Part shown: one piece after another, positions 1 through 6,096 of the stretch
Layout: each line of letters begins with the position of its first letter
Position numbering within the stretch: the first letter of the stretch is position 1
NCBI GenBank assembly: GCA_900553145.1
Contig: USCL01000204.1
Coordinates: 1-7,018 of the forward strand
Source: an uncultured Desulfovibrio sp.
GTDB lineage: Bacteria; Desulfobacterota; Desulfovibrionia; Desulfovibrionales; Desulfovibrionaceae
Direction of reading: 5' to 3'
Length of the DNA stretch: 7,018 nucleotides
Notes under the pieces: generated by a model
Databases searched by the model: none
The model's input: only the letters and a program-made list of their open reading frames with translations
What the model was told of the DNA's origin: nothing
Translations under genes and position numbers: made by a program

Positions 1-1
1 G

Positions 2-70
2 GTGGCTGTGATGGGACGTATGGAATCGGGCGTACGGGAGGGGGCAACTTCTTTTGCCGCCATTCCATGA
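2..70 (+). CDS. Possible C-terminal end of an unidentified protein (partial, cut by window edge)
   Basis: The frame beginning at base 2 is open from the window edge to a TGA at 68-70 and gives 22 residues, VAVMGRMESGVREGATSFAA followed by IP. This looks like a plausible protein tail but is too short to assign to a family. The frame beginning at base 1 is also open, to a TAG at 124-126 (41 residues with several Cys and Arg), and cannot be excluded; its third-position GC is slightly higher. I prefer the shorter one only because its composition looks more protein-like. No clear terminator follows either stop. The call is tentative and the function is unknown. Confidence 0.3.
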   Translation: MAVMGRMESGVREGATSFAAIP

Positions 71-115
71 AACAGGAACGCTGTGCCCGGCAGGCGGAAG
101 GACGGATGAAGAGGC

Positions 116-164
116 TTTCCCTTTAGGGAAAATACACGCTTGTTTTGTTATATCTATTTATAAT
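116..164 (+). promoter_or_regulatory. Probable promoter region of the cytochrome c553 gene
   Basis: A perfect TATAAT lies at 159-164, 67 bases before the ATG at 231, in a strikingly AT-rich stretch of an otherwise GC-rich window. No good -35 box sits 16-18 bases upstream; the nearest match, TTGTTT at 140-145, leaves a 13-base spacer. Two small inverted repeats are present: TTTCCCT/AGGGAAA at 116-131, and TTATA/TATAA at 148-163 overlapping the -10. A poor -35 plus nearby symmetry would fit activator-dependent control, but that is inference. Confidence 0.5.
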
Positions 165-230
165 CATTGAGTGAATATGAGTGCAGCGTATTCTGTGTGA
201 AACCAAAGCTTCTTCCGAGGAGGAATCTCT

Positions 231-545
231 ATGCGTGGTTTCATGAAGTACGCGTGCGTGTTGGCCCTTCCCCTGCTTGTGGCTGCGGGTGCAGCGCAGG
301 CCCAGACGTGGCCCGATGGCGGCAACCCGTCCGAAGGCGCGACCCTGTACGACAGTTGCGTCCCCTGTCATACGCTGAACGGCAACGGCATCGCCGGGAA
401 GTCGGTATCCGATCTTATGGACAAGATGAAGGCGTACCAGAGCGGCACCTTTGCCGACGCCAAGCTCCTTGGCATGCAGCAGGTTCTGAAGCCGCTGTCC
501 GACAAGCAGCTTCTGGATCTTGCGGCTTATATCAACAAGATGTAA
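231..545 (+). CDS. Cytochrome c553, periplasmic monoheme class I c-type cytochrome
   Basis: This is a 104-residue secreted monoheme cytochrome. Residues 1-24 form a signal peptide (positive start, hydrophobic core at about 8-22, cleavage expected after AQA at 22-24). The single heme site is C43-V-P-C46-H47, with His47 as the proximal ligand. Met82 in LLGMQQ, followed by the LSDKQLLDLAAYI helix, is the likely sixth ligand, the arrangement of class I cytochromes such as Desulfovibrio c553. The mature protein of about 80 residues matches that family. In sulfate reducers c553 carries electrons from periplasmic dehydrogenases such as formate or lactate dehydrogenase; the partner here is not shown. 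Start 231 is chosen for the GAGGAGGA ribosome binding site at 217-224, six bases upstream; an in-frame ATG at 243 is less well placed. It is monocistronic, between its own promoter and a strong terminator. Confidence 0.93.
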   Translation: MRGFMKYACVLALPLLVAAGAAQAQTWPDGGNPSEGATLYDSCVPCHTLNGNGIAGKSVSDLMDKMKAYQSGTFADAKLLGMQQVLKPLSDKQLLDLAAYINKM

Positions 546-580
546 TTCCGCGAAAAAGGTCTCACCTCCCCTTGCTCCTT

Positions 581-612
581 GAAAGCGGCGGCCATAACGG
601 TCGCCGCTTTTC
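581..612 (+). terminator. Intrinsic terminator of the cytochrome c553 gene
   Basis: AAAGCGGCG at 582-590 pairs with CGCCGCTTT at 602-610; the stem extends inward through GCC/GGT to a 5-base loop (ATAAC, 594-598), giving about 12 base pairs. It is followed by a short T tract. It lies 36 bases after the c553 stop and separates that gene from the glycosyltransferase. Confidence 0.88.
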
Positions 613-635
613 GGCGTTTGGCGGCTGAGGGCGCT

Positions 636-665
636 CCTTGTCCATGCACAAGGCTTGTGTTACAG
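636..665 (+). promoter_or_regulatory. Weak candidate promoter/operator ahead of the glycosyltransferase
   Basis: TTGTCC at 638-643 could be a -35 box, with TTACAG at 660-665 as a poor -10 at 16-base spacing. The -35 is embedded in an inverted repeat, CCTTGT (636-641) and ACAAGG (648-653). Some promoter is expected here because the c553 terminator lies just upstream, but the match to consensus is weak. Confidence 0.25.
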
Positions 666-698
666 CAAAAGTCCTTCGAGTACCTTTCTTTTTCCGGG

Positions 699-1832
699 AT
701 GCCCATGTCTTCTTTCCGCACCGTTCAGGTCGTCAATGTCCGCTGGTTCAATGCCACCGCGTGGTATGGGCTGGAGCTCGCCCGTCTGCTCAATGCCGCT
801 GGGCATGAAAGCCGCGTCGTGGCGCTGGCCGGTACGGAAACGTTCGCCAAGGCCGAGGAAATGGGGCTGCGTCCTCTGTCCATGCCGCTGAATGCCAAGA
901 ACCCGTTGGAATATCCCGGCCTCATCCGGGACATGGGGCGGCTTGTCCGCGGATTCCGGCCCGATGTGGTGAACTGCCATCGTGGGGAATCCTTTTTGTT
1001 CTGGGGCCTGCTCAAAGGCATGGGCGGCTATGCGCTTGTCCGTACGCGGGGGGATCAGCGGCTGCCCAAGGGGAACCTTCCCAACCGGATTTTGCATACG
1101 CGGGTGGCTGACGCGGTTGTCGCCACCAACTCGGTGATGGCCCGGCACTTTGCGGAAAAGATGCGTGTGCCCGCCGATCGGCTGCATATGGTTCTGGGCG
1201 GCGTGGACACGGCGCGTTTCCGGTTCGATCCCGAAGGGCGGGCGGCTGTCCGCGCCCGGTACGGTTTTACGGATGGGAATTGCGTCGTCGGCCTGCTCGG
1301 AAGGTTTGACCTCGTGAAGGGGCAAAAAGAAACCATCGCGGCTCTGGCGAAGCTTGTAGGCGGAGGCGTGCGGAACATCCGGCTGCTGCTCATCGGTTTT
1401 TCCACGGCGACGCTTCAGGAAGAGGTGGAGGCGTGGATCCGTGAGGCGGGCATGGAGCGGTATGTGACCATTACCGGGAAAGTACCGGATGTGGCGGCCT
1501 GCCTGTCCGCGCTGGATGTGGGCGTGGTCGCTTCCCTGTGGTCTGAAACCATGGCAAGGGCCGCGCTTGAGATTATGGCCTGCGGGCGGCCGCTCGTATC
1601 GACCTCTGTGGGGGTCATGCCGGATCTGCTTCCCGCGTCGGCTCTGGTCGCTCCCGGGGATGTGGACGCGCTGGCCGGTGTGCTGCGGCGGGCCGCGACG
1701 GATGCGTCATGGCGGCGGGACTTGTCCGGGCATTGCTCCGAGCGGATTATGTCCCTCCGGGACAAGGATTTTCTCGAACAGACGCTGGCCGTCTACGCGG
1801 AAGCGTGCCGTCGGCGTCGTTCATCCCTTTAA
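699..1832 (+). CDS. Glycosyltransferase family 4 (GT-B fold), probably for surface polysaccharide
   Basis: This 377-residue enzyme should transfer a sugar from a nucleotide-sugar donor, at the cytoplasmic face of the membrane. The N-terminal acceptor domain (about 8-185) begins with a beta strand, VQVVNVRWF, and a GLELARLLNAAGHES helix. The donor domain begins near residue 195 with VGLLGRFDLVKGQ (G201-R202...K207-G208), the GT4 phosphate-binding region. The E-x7-E signature is E283 to E291 in SETMARAALEIMACGRPLVS. The sugar and acceptor cannot be read from sequence; LPS core or other envelope glycan is an inference from the class and the Gram-negative setting. The start is uncertain: the frame is open back to 579, but that would run through the c553 terminator. 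ATG 699 or ATG 705 suit the family; neither has a strong ribosome binding site, and GTG 657 with AAGG at 650-653 is an alternative. It is coupled to the next gene. Confidence 0.85.
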   Translation: MPMSSFRTVQVVNVRWFNATAWYGLELARLLNAAGHESRVVALAGTETFAKAEEMGLRPLSMPLNAKNPLEYPGLIRDMGRLVRGFRPDVVNCHRGESFLFWGLLKGMGGYALVRTRGDQRLPKGNLPNRILHTRVADAVVATNSVMARHFAEKMRVPADRLHMVLGGVDTARFRFDPEGRAAVRARYGFTDGNCVVGLLGRFDLVKGQKETIAALAKLVGGGVRNIRLLLIGFSTATLQEEVEAWIREAGMERYVTITGKVPDVAACLSALDVGVVASLWSETMARAALEIMACGRPLVSTSVGVMPDLLPASALVAPGDVDALAGVLRRAATDASWRRDLSGHCSERIMSLRDKDFLEQTLAVYAEACRRRRSSL

Positions 1833-1837
1833 AGGAG
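1832..1837 (+). promoter_or_regulatory. Ribosome binding site of ltaE overlapping the upstream stop codon
   Basis: AAGGAG starts on the last base of the glycosyltransferase TAA (1830-1832) and sits 8 bases before the ATG at 1846. It fixes the ltaE start, although the frame is open upstream to 1489, and implies translational coupling in a two-gene operon. Confidence 0.8.
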
Positions 1838-1845
1838 ACTGCGAG

Positions 1846-2868
1846 ATGGATTGTACCTTTGCCAGCGACAATACCAGCGGCGTGCACCCGAATGTGATGG
1901 AGGCCCTGAACAGGGCCAATGTGGGCGCGGCGGAGCCTTACGGCGACGACCCGTGGACGGCTGAAGCCGAAGGCTGTTTCAAGGCGTTGTTCGGCGATGA
2001 CGTCGACGTGTTCCTCGTCCCGCTCGGCACGGGTGCGAACGTGCTCGGGTTCAACCGTATGATACGTTCGTGGCATTCCGTCTTGTGCAGCGATATGGCC
2101 CACACGCATACCTCGGAAAGCGGCGCGGTCGAGGCCGTCGTGGGCTGCAAGATGACCCCCGTTCCCTCCGTGCACGGCAAGATCTCCGCCGGGGCCCTTT
2201 CCGCGTACCTGACCGATATGGGAAGCCCGCATCACAGCCAGCCCGGCCTCGTGGCGCTCACGCAGTCCACGGAAGTGGCCACGGTGTACACCCCGGAGGA
2301 AATCCGGGCCATCGTCGACGTGGCGCACGCAAACGGGCTGTACGTGCACATGGACGGTGCGCGCATCGCCAATGCCGTGGCCGCGCTCGGTTGCGACGTG
2401 CGCTCCTTCACCAAGGATCTCGGCGTGGATATGATGTCCTTCGGCGGTACGAAGAACGGTATGATGATGGCCGAATCCGTCGTCATCTTCAATAAGGGCT
2501 TCGTGCGGGACTTTGCCACGCTCCGCAAGCAGAACCTCCTGCTTGCCTCCAAGATGCGGTTCATTGCGGCCCAGTACATAGCGTACTTCAAGGACGGGCT
2601 GTGGCTGGAGAATGCCCGGCACGCCAACGGCATGGCCCGGCTGCTCGCGGAGCTTGTCTCCGGCATGCCGCATGTGGAGCTGGCCCATCCCGTGGAAAGC
2701 AACGGCGTGTTTGTGAACATGAAGCCGGAGCATATCGCCGCATTGCAGCGGCAGTACATGTTCCATGAGGTTGATCCCGTGGCGCATACCGTGCGGTGGA
2801 TGCTCAGTTTCAACACCACTGAGGAGCAGGTGCGCGCGTTCGCCGGGGCAGTCGGCGGATTGGCGTAG
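1846..2868 (+). CDS. ltaE: Low-specificity L-threonine aldolase (PLP-dependent)
   Basis: This 340-residue enzyme of the beta-eliminating lyase/threonine aldolase family (fold type I PLP) cleaves L-threonine or allo-threonine to glycine and acetaldehyde in the cytoplasm. The N-terminus carries the family pattern SDNTSGVHPNVMEAL and, at about 32-37, YGDDPW. H86 in DMAHTHTSESGA aligns with the His that stacks on the PLP ring; D170 and R173 in HMDGARI are the pyridine-nitrogen and carboxylate contacts; K203 in FGGTKNG forms the Schiff base. The length is normal and nothing is missing. The start at 1846 follows AAGGAG with 8-base spacing, and the longer open frame back into the glycosyltransferase is ignored. 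It sits 13 bases after the glycosyltransferase and ends in a terminator at 2890-2927. Threonine aldolases vary in stereospecificity, so the exact substrate is an inference. Confidence 0.92.
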   Translation: MDCTFASDNTSGVHPNVMEALNRANVGAAEPYGDDPWTAEAEGCFKALFGDDVDVFLVPLGTGANVLGFNRMIRSWHSVLCSDMAHTHTSESGAVEAVVGCKMTPVPSVHGKISAGALSAYLTDMGSPHHSQPGLVALTQSTEVATVYTPEEIRAIVDVAHANGLYVHMDGARIANAVAALGCDVRSFTKDLGVDMMSFGGTKNGMMMAESVVIFNKGFVRDFATLRKQNLLLASKMRFIAAQYIAYFKDGLWLENARHANGMARLLAELVSGMPHVELAHPVESNGVFVNMKPEHIAALQRQYMFHEVDPVAHTVRWMLSFNTTEEQVRAFAGAVGGLA

Positions 2869-2889
2869 AATCCGTTTATCAGGCGCAGG

Positions 2890-2927
2890 CAAAGCCTTTC
2901 GGAGATACTCTGAAAGGCTTTGTCTTT
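2890..2927 (+). terminator. Intrinsic terminator of the glycosyltransferase-ltaE operon
   Basis: AAAGCCTTTC at 2891-2900 pairs with GAAAGGCTTT at 2912-2921, and the stem continues through GGAG/CTCT to a 3-base loop (ATA), about 14 base pairs in all. GTCTTT follows. It lies 21 bases after the ltaE stop. Converging transcripts from the minus strand would also form the hairpin. Confidence 0.85.
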
Positions 2928-2934
2928 CATGCGG

Positions 2935-2987
2935 AAAAACGGCGCAGGGTTGCCGCGCGCCGTTTCGTTTCGCCGCCAACCCTGCGC
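2935..2987 (-). terminator. Probable terminator of yigZ with two overlapping hairpins
   Basis: Read on the minus strand, AAACGGCGC (2965-2957) pairs with GCGCCGTTT (2945-2937) across an 11-base loop, and the arm runs into TTTTT. An alternative 11-bp perfect stem pairs GCGCAGGGTTG (2987-2977) with CAACCCTGCGC (2952-2942), just ahead of the same T run. The two stems share bases and cannot form together. The element lies about 93 bases beyond the yigZ stop. Confidence 0.65.
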
Positions 2988-3079
2988 GATGCCGGAAAAG
3001 GCGGCACGCCTCACGGGCTGGCTCAAGATCACGGAAATCAGCGATGCGGCGATCGCCGCACAGGCCACACGGGCATGGC

Positions 3080-3733
3080 TCAGGAGGGTTCCGGCACTGC
3101 CGTTTCATCGTCAAGGCGTGTGATGAGCACTGCGCCGTCCGTGAGTTCCGTCAGGGCGTTTTCAAGGGCCGGGATATTCTGATCGGGAAGCAGCAGTTCA
3201 TAGGTGGCGTCCACGCCGAAGCTTTCCGAGGCGACAGTGGCCCTGTAGTCCGGCAACAGGCGGCGGAAAACCGTAATATGCGGATAGTCGAGGACCACTT
3301 CGACACGCGCCGGGATCATGTGCTCGCGTGTGGGCAGGGTTTCCAGCCCCAGTTTGACCATCCCCTGATACGCCCTGACGAGGCCCCCCGTGCCGAGCTT
3401 GATGCCGCCGAAATAGCGGGTAACGACCGCGGAAAGCTCGCCGACGCCGCCGTGGAGCAGCATGGTGAGCATGGGGCGGCCCGCCGTGCCGTGCGGTTCG
3501 CCGTCGTCGCTGTAACCGACCTTGCCGGTCTGCCCCGGCGCCCCGGCGGCGTAAGCCCAGCAGTTGTGGGTAGCGTCGGGGAACTCCTGCTTGATCCGCT
3601 CGACGAAGGCTTTGGCCGTTTCCGGGGTTGGCGTGTGGGCGAGGCTGACGATGAACCGGCTGCGGCGGATGACTTCCTCGCAGCGATGCAGGTCCTCCGG
3701 GGCCAGATCAGGTATGAAATAGGAGACAGACAT
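3080..3733 (-). CDS. yigZ: IMPACT/YigZ family protein (UPF0029)
   Basis: This 217-residue protein has the complete signature of the YigZ/IMPACT family: RRSRFIVSLAHT at 23-34, ATHNCWAYAAG at 54-64, SDDGEPHGTAGRPML at 75-89 and VVTRYFGGIKLGTGGLVRAY at 103-122. A C-terminal ferredoxin-like domain (DUF1949) follows at about 140-205. Eukaryotic IMPACT regulates the kinase GCN2; the bacterial role is not firmly established, so I give only the family. One small deviation is His81 in GEPHGTAG, where Ser is usual. The ATG at 3733 is the only sensible start and gives the usual N-terminus, yet no Shine-Dalgarno sequence precedes it; see the promoter entry for a possible leaderless start. It converges on ltaE and diverges from rubrerythrin. 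Confidence 0.92.
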   Translation of the reverse strand: MSVSYFIPDLAPEDLHRCEEVIRRSRFIVSLAHTPTPETAKAFVERIKQEFPDATHNCWAYAAGAPGQTGKVGYSDDGEPHGTAGRPMLTMLLHGGVGELSAVVTRYFGGIKLGTGGLVRAYQGMVKLGLETLPTREHMIPARVEVVLDYPHITVFRRLLPDYRATVASESFGVDATYELLLPDQNIPALENALTELTDGAVLITRLDDETAVPEPS

Positions 3734-3741
3734 GGGAACAA

Positions 3742-3770
3742 GGTGTAGCGTCAGTAGGACGGCGGGTCAA
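3742..3770 (-). promoter_or_regulatory. Candidate yigZ promoter giving a leaderless mRNA
   Basis: On the minus strand TTGACC (3770-3765) is a 5/6 match to the -35 consensus, followed after exactly 17 bases by TACACC (3747-3742), a weak -10. Transcription would start near 3735, one or two bases before the ATG at 3733. This would explain why yigZ has no ribosome binding site. It rests on consensus matching only. Confidence 0.4.
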
Positions 3771-3798
3771 GCTTGCGTGTCATCATCCCCGTATTTCT

Positions 3799-3840
3799 TG
3801 TACTTTTTGCAAAACGATATTTTTTTCCGAAAAAAGTACA
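3799..3840. repeat. Inverted repeat in the divergent yigZ/rubrerythrin control region
   Basis: TGTACTTTTT (3799-3808) is matched by its exact reverse complement AAAAAGTACA (3831-3840). The 22-base centre has a palindromic TTTTGCAAAA (3805-3814) running into it and TTTTTT/AAAAAA flanking CCG (3821-3835). It sits between the two candidate promoters, so an operator, an upstream AT-rich promoter element or both are possible. Confidence 0.6.
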
Positions 3841-3848
3841 GATAAGGC

Positions 3849-3890
3849 TTTACAAGGGGGCCGGATTCTTATAAACAGGAATCGTTCCTG
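3849..3890 (+). promoter_or_regulatory. Probable rubrerythrin promoter with operator-like palindrome
   Basis: TTTACA (3849-3854) and TATAAA (3870-3875) form a -35/-10 pair with a short 15-base spacer. Directly after the -10 lies CAGGAATCGTTCCTG (3876-3890), 6-bp arms around a 3-base centre, covering the expected start site. A second loose symmetry, GATTC (3864-3868) and GAATC (3879-3883), straddles the -10. In Desulfovibrio rubrerythrin genes are known PerR-regulon members; these sites do not clearly match the PerR consensus, so the regulator is unassigned. Confidence 0.5.
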
Positions 3891-3950
3891 ATTGAGAGAG
3901 CAAAACAACGCAATCTACATAACCTGCATATCCAAACAAGGAGACTTCCC

Positions 3951-4439
3951 ATGAGCAAGACCGACAAGAATCTGATGGACGCTTTCGCTGGTGAATCTCA
4001 GGCTAACCGCAAGTACCTCGCTTTCGCCAAGCAGGCTGACAAGGAAGGCCTGCCTCAGGTTGCCAAGCTGTTCCGCGCCGCCGCCGAAGCTGAAACCATC
4101 CACGCTCACGCCCACCTCCGCAATGCCGGCAAGATCGGCGACACCACCGCCAACCTCAAGGCCGCCATCGAAGGCGAAACCTACGAATTCACCAAGATGT
4201 ATCCTGAAATGATCGTCGACGCCAAGGAAGAAGGCCAGGATCGCATCGCCAAGTATTTCGACATGGTGAACAAGGTTGAAGAAGTGCACGCCAACCTTTA
4301 CAAGAAAGCCCTCGCCGATCCTTCCTCCATCAAGGGCGATTTCTACATCTGCACCGTGTGCGGCTATACGCAGGAAGGCCCCTGTGACAAGTGCCCCATC
4401 TGTGGCGCCGTGGCTGCCGCTTTCGCCAAGATCGACTAG
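3951..4439 (+). CDS. rbr: Rubrerythrin (diiron peroxidase with C-terminal rubredoxin-like domain)
   Basis: This 162-residue cytoplasmic enzyme reduces hydrogen peroxide to water in anaerobes, with electrons from rubredoxin or an NADH route. The N-terminal four-helix ferritin-like domain (about 5-122) has the diiron ligand pattern: E15 in AFAGESQANRKY, E48-x2-H51, E76-x2-E79 and E110-x2-H113. The C-terminal iron-binding knuckles are C134-x2-C137 and C148-x2-C151. The protein is shorter than the 191-residue D. vulgaris rubrerythrin, and its knuckles are 10 residues apart rather than about 12, with an extra Cys145 between them. The start is fixed by AAGGAG at 3938-3943, 7 bases before the ATG. 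Codon choice (AAG, CGC, GAA, ATC, many GCC/GCT) is strongly biased, suggesting high expression. It is monocistronic, with a long 217-base upstream region and a strong terminator at 4595-4637. Confidence 0.95.
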   Translation: MSKTDKNLMDAFAGESQANRKYLAFAKQADKEGLPQVAKLFRAAAEAETIHAHAHLRNAGKIGDTTANLKAAIEGETYEFTKMYPEMIVDAKEEGQDRIAKYFDMVNKVEEVHANLYKKALADPSSIKGDFYICTVCGYTQEGPCDKCPICGAVAAAFAKID

Positions 4440-4594
4440 TTTTCCGTGTACAGGGAGAAAGGAGAGGGGACGCCTTTAAGGGGGCTTCCTTCCCAACCTC
4501 CCTTCCAGCCGCTGGGACTGATGGGCTGGCAACAGAAGCCTGTTGCTGAAAAGCAATACTTGTTCGTCGCTCGTATAATCCCCGTCCAGTCCTG
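4440..4594 (+). other. Rubrerythrin 3' region with possible structured RNA
   Basis: No convincing gene lies here. The first part (4451-4507) is purine-rich then pyrimidine-rich, an imperfect inverted repeat with AGGGAG against CTCCCT. From 4515 the sequence can fold: GGACTG (4515-4520) pairs with CAGTCC (4587-4592), GGG (4523-4525) with CCC (4581-4583), and GCAACAG (4529-4535) with CTGTTGC (4540-4546) across the loop AAGC. The outer stem ends just before the terminator. It could be the rubrerythrin 3' UTR or a small RNA processed or started there. Confidence 0.35.
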
Positions 4595-4637
4595 AAAAAG
4601 GCATCCCTCCCGCAAGGAAGGGATGCCTTTTTCTTTT
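4595..4637 (+). terminator. Strong bidirectional terminator between rubrerythrin and carA
   Basis: The 14-bp stem AAAAAGGCATCCCT (4595-4608) with AGGGATGCCTTTTT (4619-4632) continues past one C/A mismatch to two G-C pairs and a GCAA tetraloop (4612-4615). TTTTTCTTTT follows on the + strand; the A run on the left arm gives TTTTT on the minus strand, so it can also stop transcripts coming from carA. Confidence 0.92.
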
Positions 4638-4824
4638 ACGGGAAGTATTCCGTTGAAGGAGCGCAGCGGCCGAAACAAAAATGACCCGCGATGAGGGCGG
4701 CTACAGGCTGCTCCCTCTGTTTCCCGGTTTTTCCAGAGTCTGATGGGCCCGGGAACGCTGTGAACAGGGATTCGATAAGGTCAAAAGTCTTGGGAGAGGA
4801 GGGGGCTCGAGCCGTGTTGGCAGG
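4638..4824. other. Gene-free stretch beyond the carA terminator hairpin
   Basis: I see no supported gene on either strand. A 7-bp inverted repeat, TTCCCGG (4721-4727) with CCGGGAA (4749-4755), lacks a T tract. AAAAGTCTTGGGAGAGG at 4784-4800 recalls an arm of the G-rich hairpins described elsewhere (compare AAAAAGTCTTCCCC at 6986-6999) and may be a decayed copy. Otherwise nothing is recognisable. Confidence 0.4.
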
Positions 4825-4892
4825 TTTTGGGAGGGGGAACCGTGGGGGAATCCCCCCTTTTCTCCAGAAAGGTTCTCCCCTCCCCAATAAAA
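4825..4892 (-). terminator. G-rich hairpin directly after carA, repeat family member 1
   Basis: TTGGGAGGGGGAACC (4827-4841) pairs with GGTTCTCCCCTCCCCAA (4871-4887) with only single-base bulges. An inner hairpin GGGGG/CCCCC lies at 4844-4856. Read on the minus strand it begins three bases after the carA stop, as a terminator or 3'-end stabiliser would, but no T run follows its last arm. The apical part (CTTTTCTCCAGAAAG, 4857-4871) resembles that of the hairpin at 6959-7011. Confidence 0.6.
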
Positions 4893-4894
4893 TC

Positions 4895-6025
<1,131 letters not shown>

Positions 6026-6096
6026 TCCGTCTCCATTATGTTGAAGCGTGGCGGCAGTCCCGCCGTTGCATTTGTCAAAGTCGCGCGTGCGCCCGT
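6026..6096 (-). other. kdsB-carA intergenic region
   Basis: This stretch holds the carA ribosome binding site and a small GC hairpin, GGCGG (6050-6054) with CCGCC (6060-6064), without a T tract, so read-through from kdsB is expected. TTGACA occurs on the minus strand at 6078-6073, but the sequence 17 bases on is GC-rich and not a -10 box. No pyrimidine-responsive leader or attenuator is evident. Confidence 0.4.

Noticed and set aside
579..698. N-terminal extension of the glycosyltransferase frame back to 579
   Set aside because: The extension would run through the c553 terminator hairpin and adds 40 residues that do not resemble a GT4 N-terminus.
1489..1845. Upstream extension of the ltaE frame inside the glycosyltransferase
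   Set aside because: The clear AAGGAG site and the family N-terminus both place the start at 1846; the extension is antisense-like shadow coding rich in Trp, Arg and Pro.
1747..3114. Long minus-strand frame antisense to ltaE (455 codons)
   Set aside because: His- and Arg-rich mirror of ltaE that also crosses the ltaE terminator; no family motifs seen.
4574..4579. Perfect TATAAT before the rubrerythrin terminator as an independent promoter
   Set aside because: No acceptable -35 at 16-18 bases, and a transcript from it would contain little more than the terminator hairpin.
4500..4592. tRNA-like gene in the rubrerythrin 3' region
   Set aside because: A folded stretch exists, but there is no T-loop GTTCGA pattern, no anticodon arm of the right size and no four-arm geometry.
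6073..6078. TTGACA on the minus strand as a separate carA promoter
   Set aside because: The bases at the -10 position are GC-rich (GCCGCC), and the nearest AT-rich hexamer is about 32 bases away.
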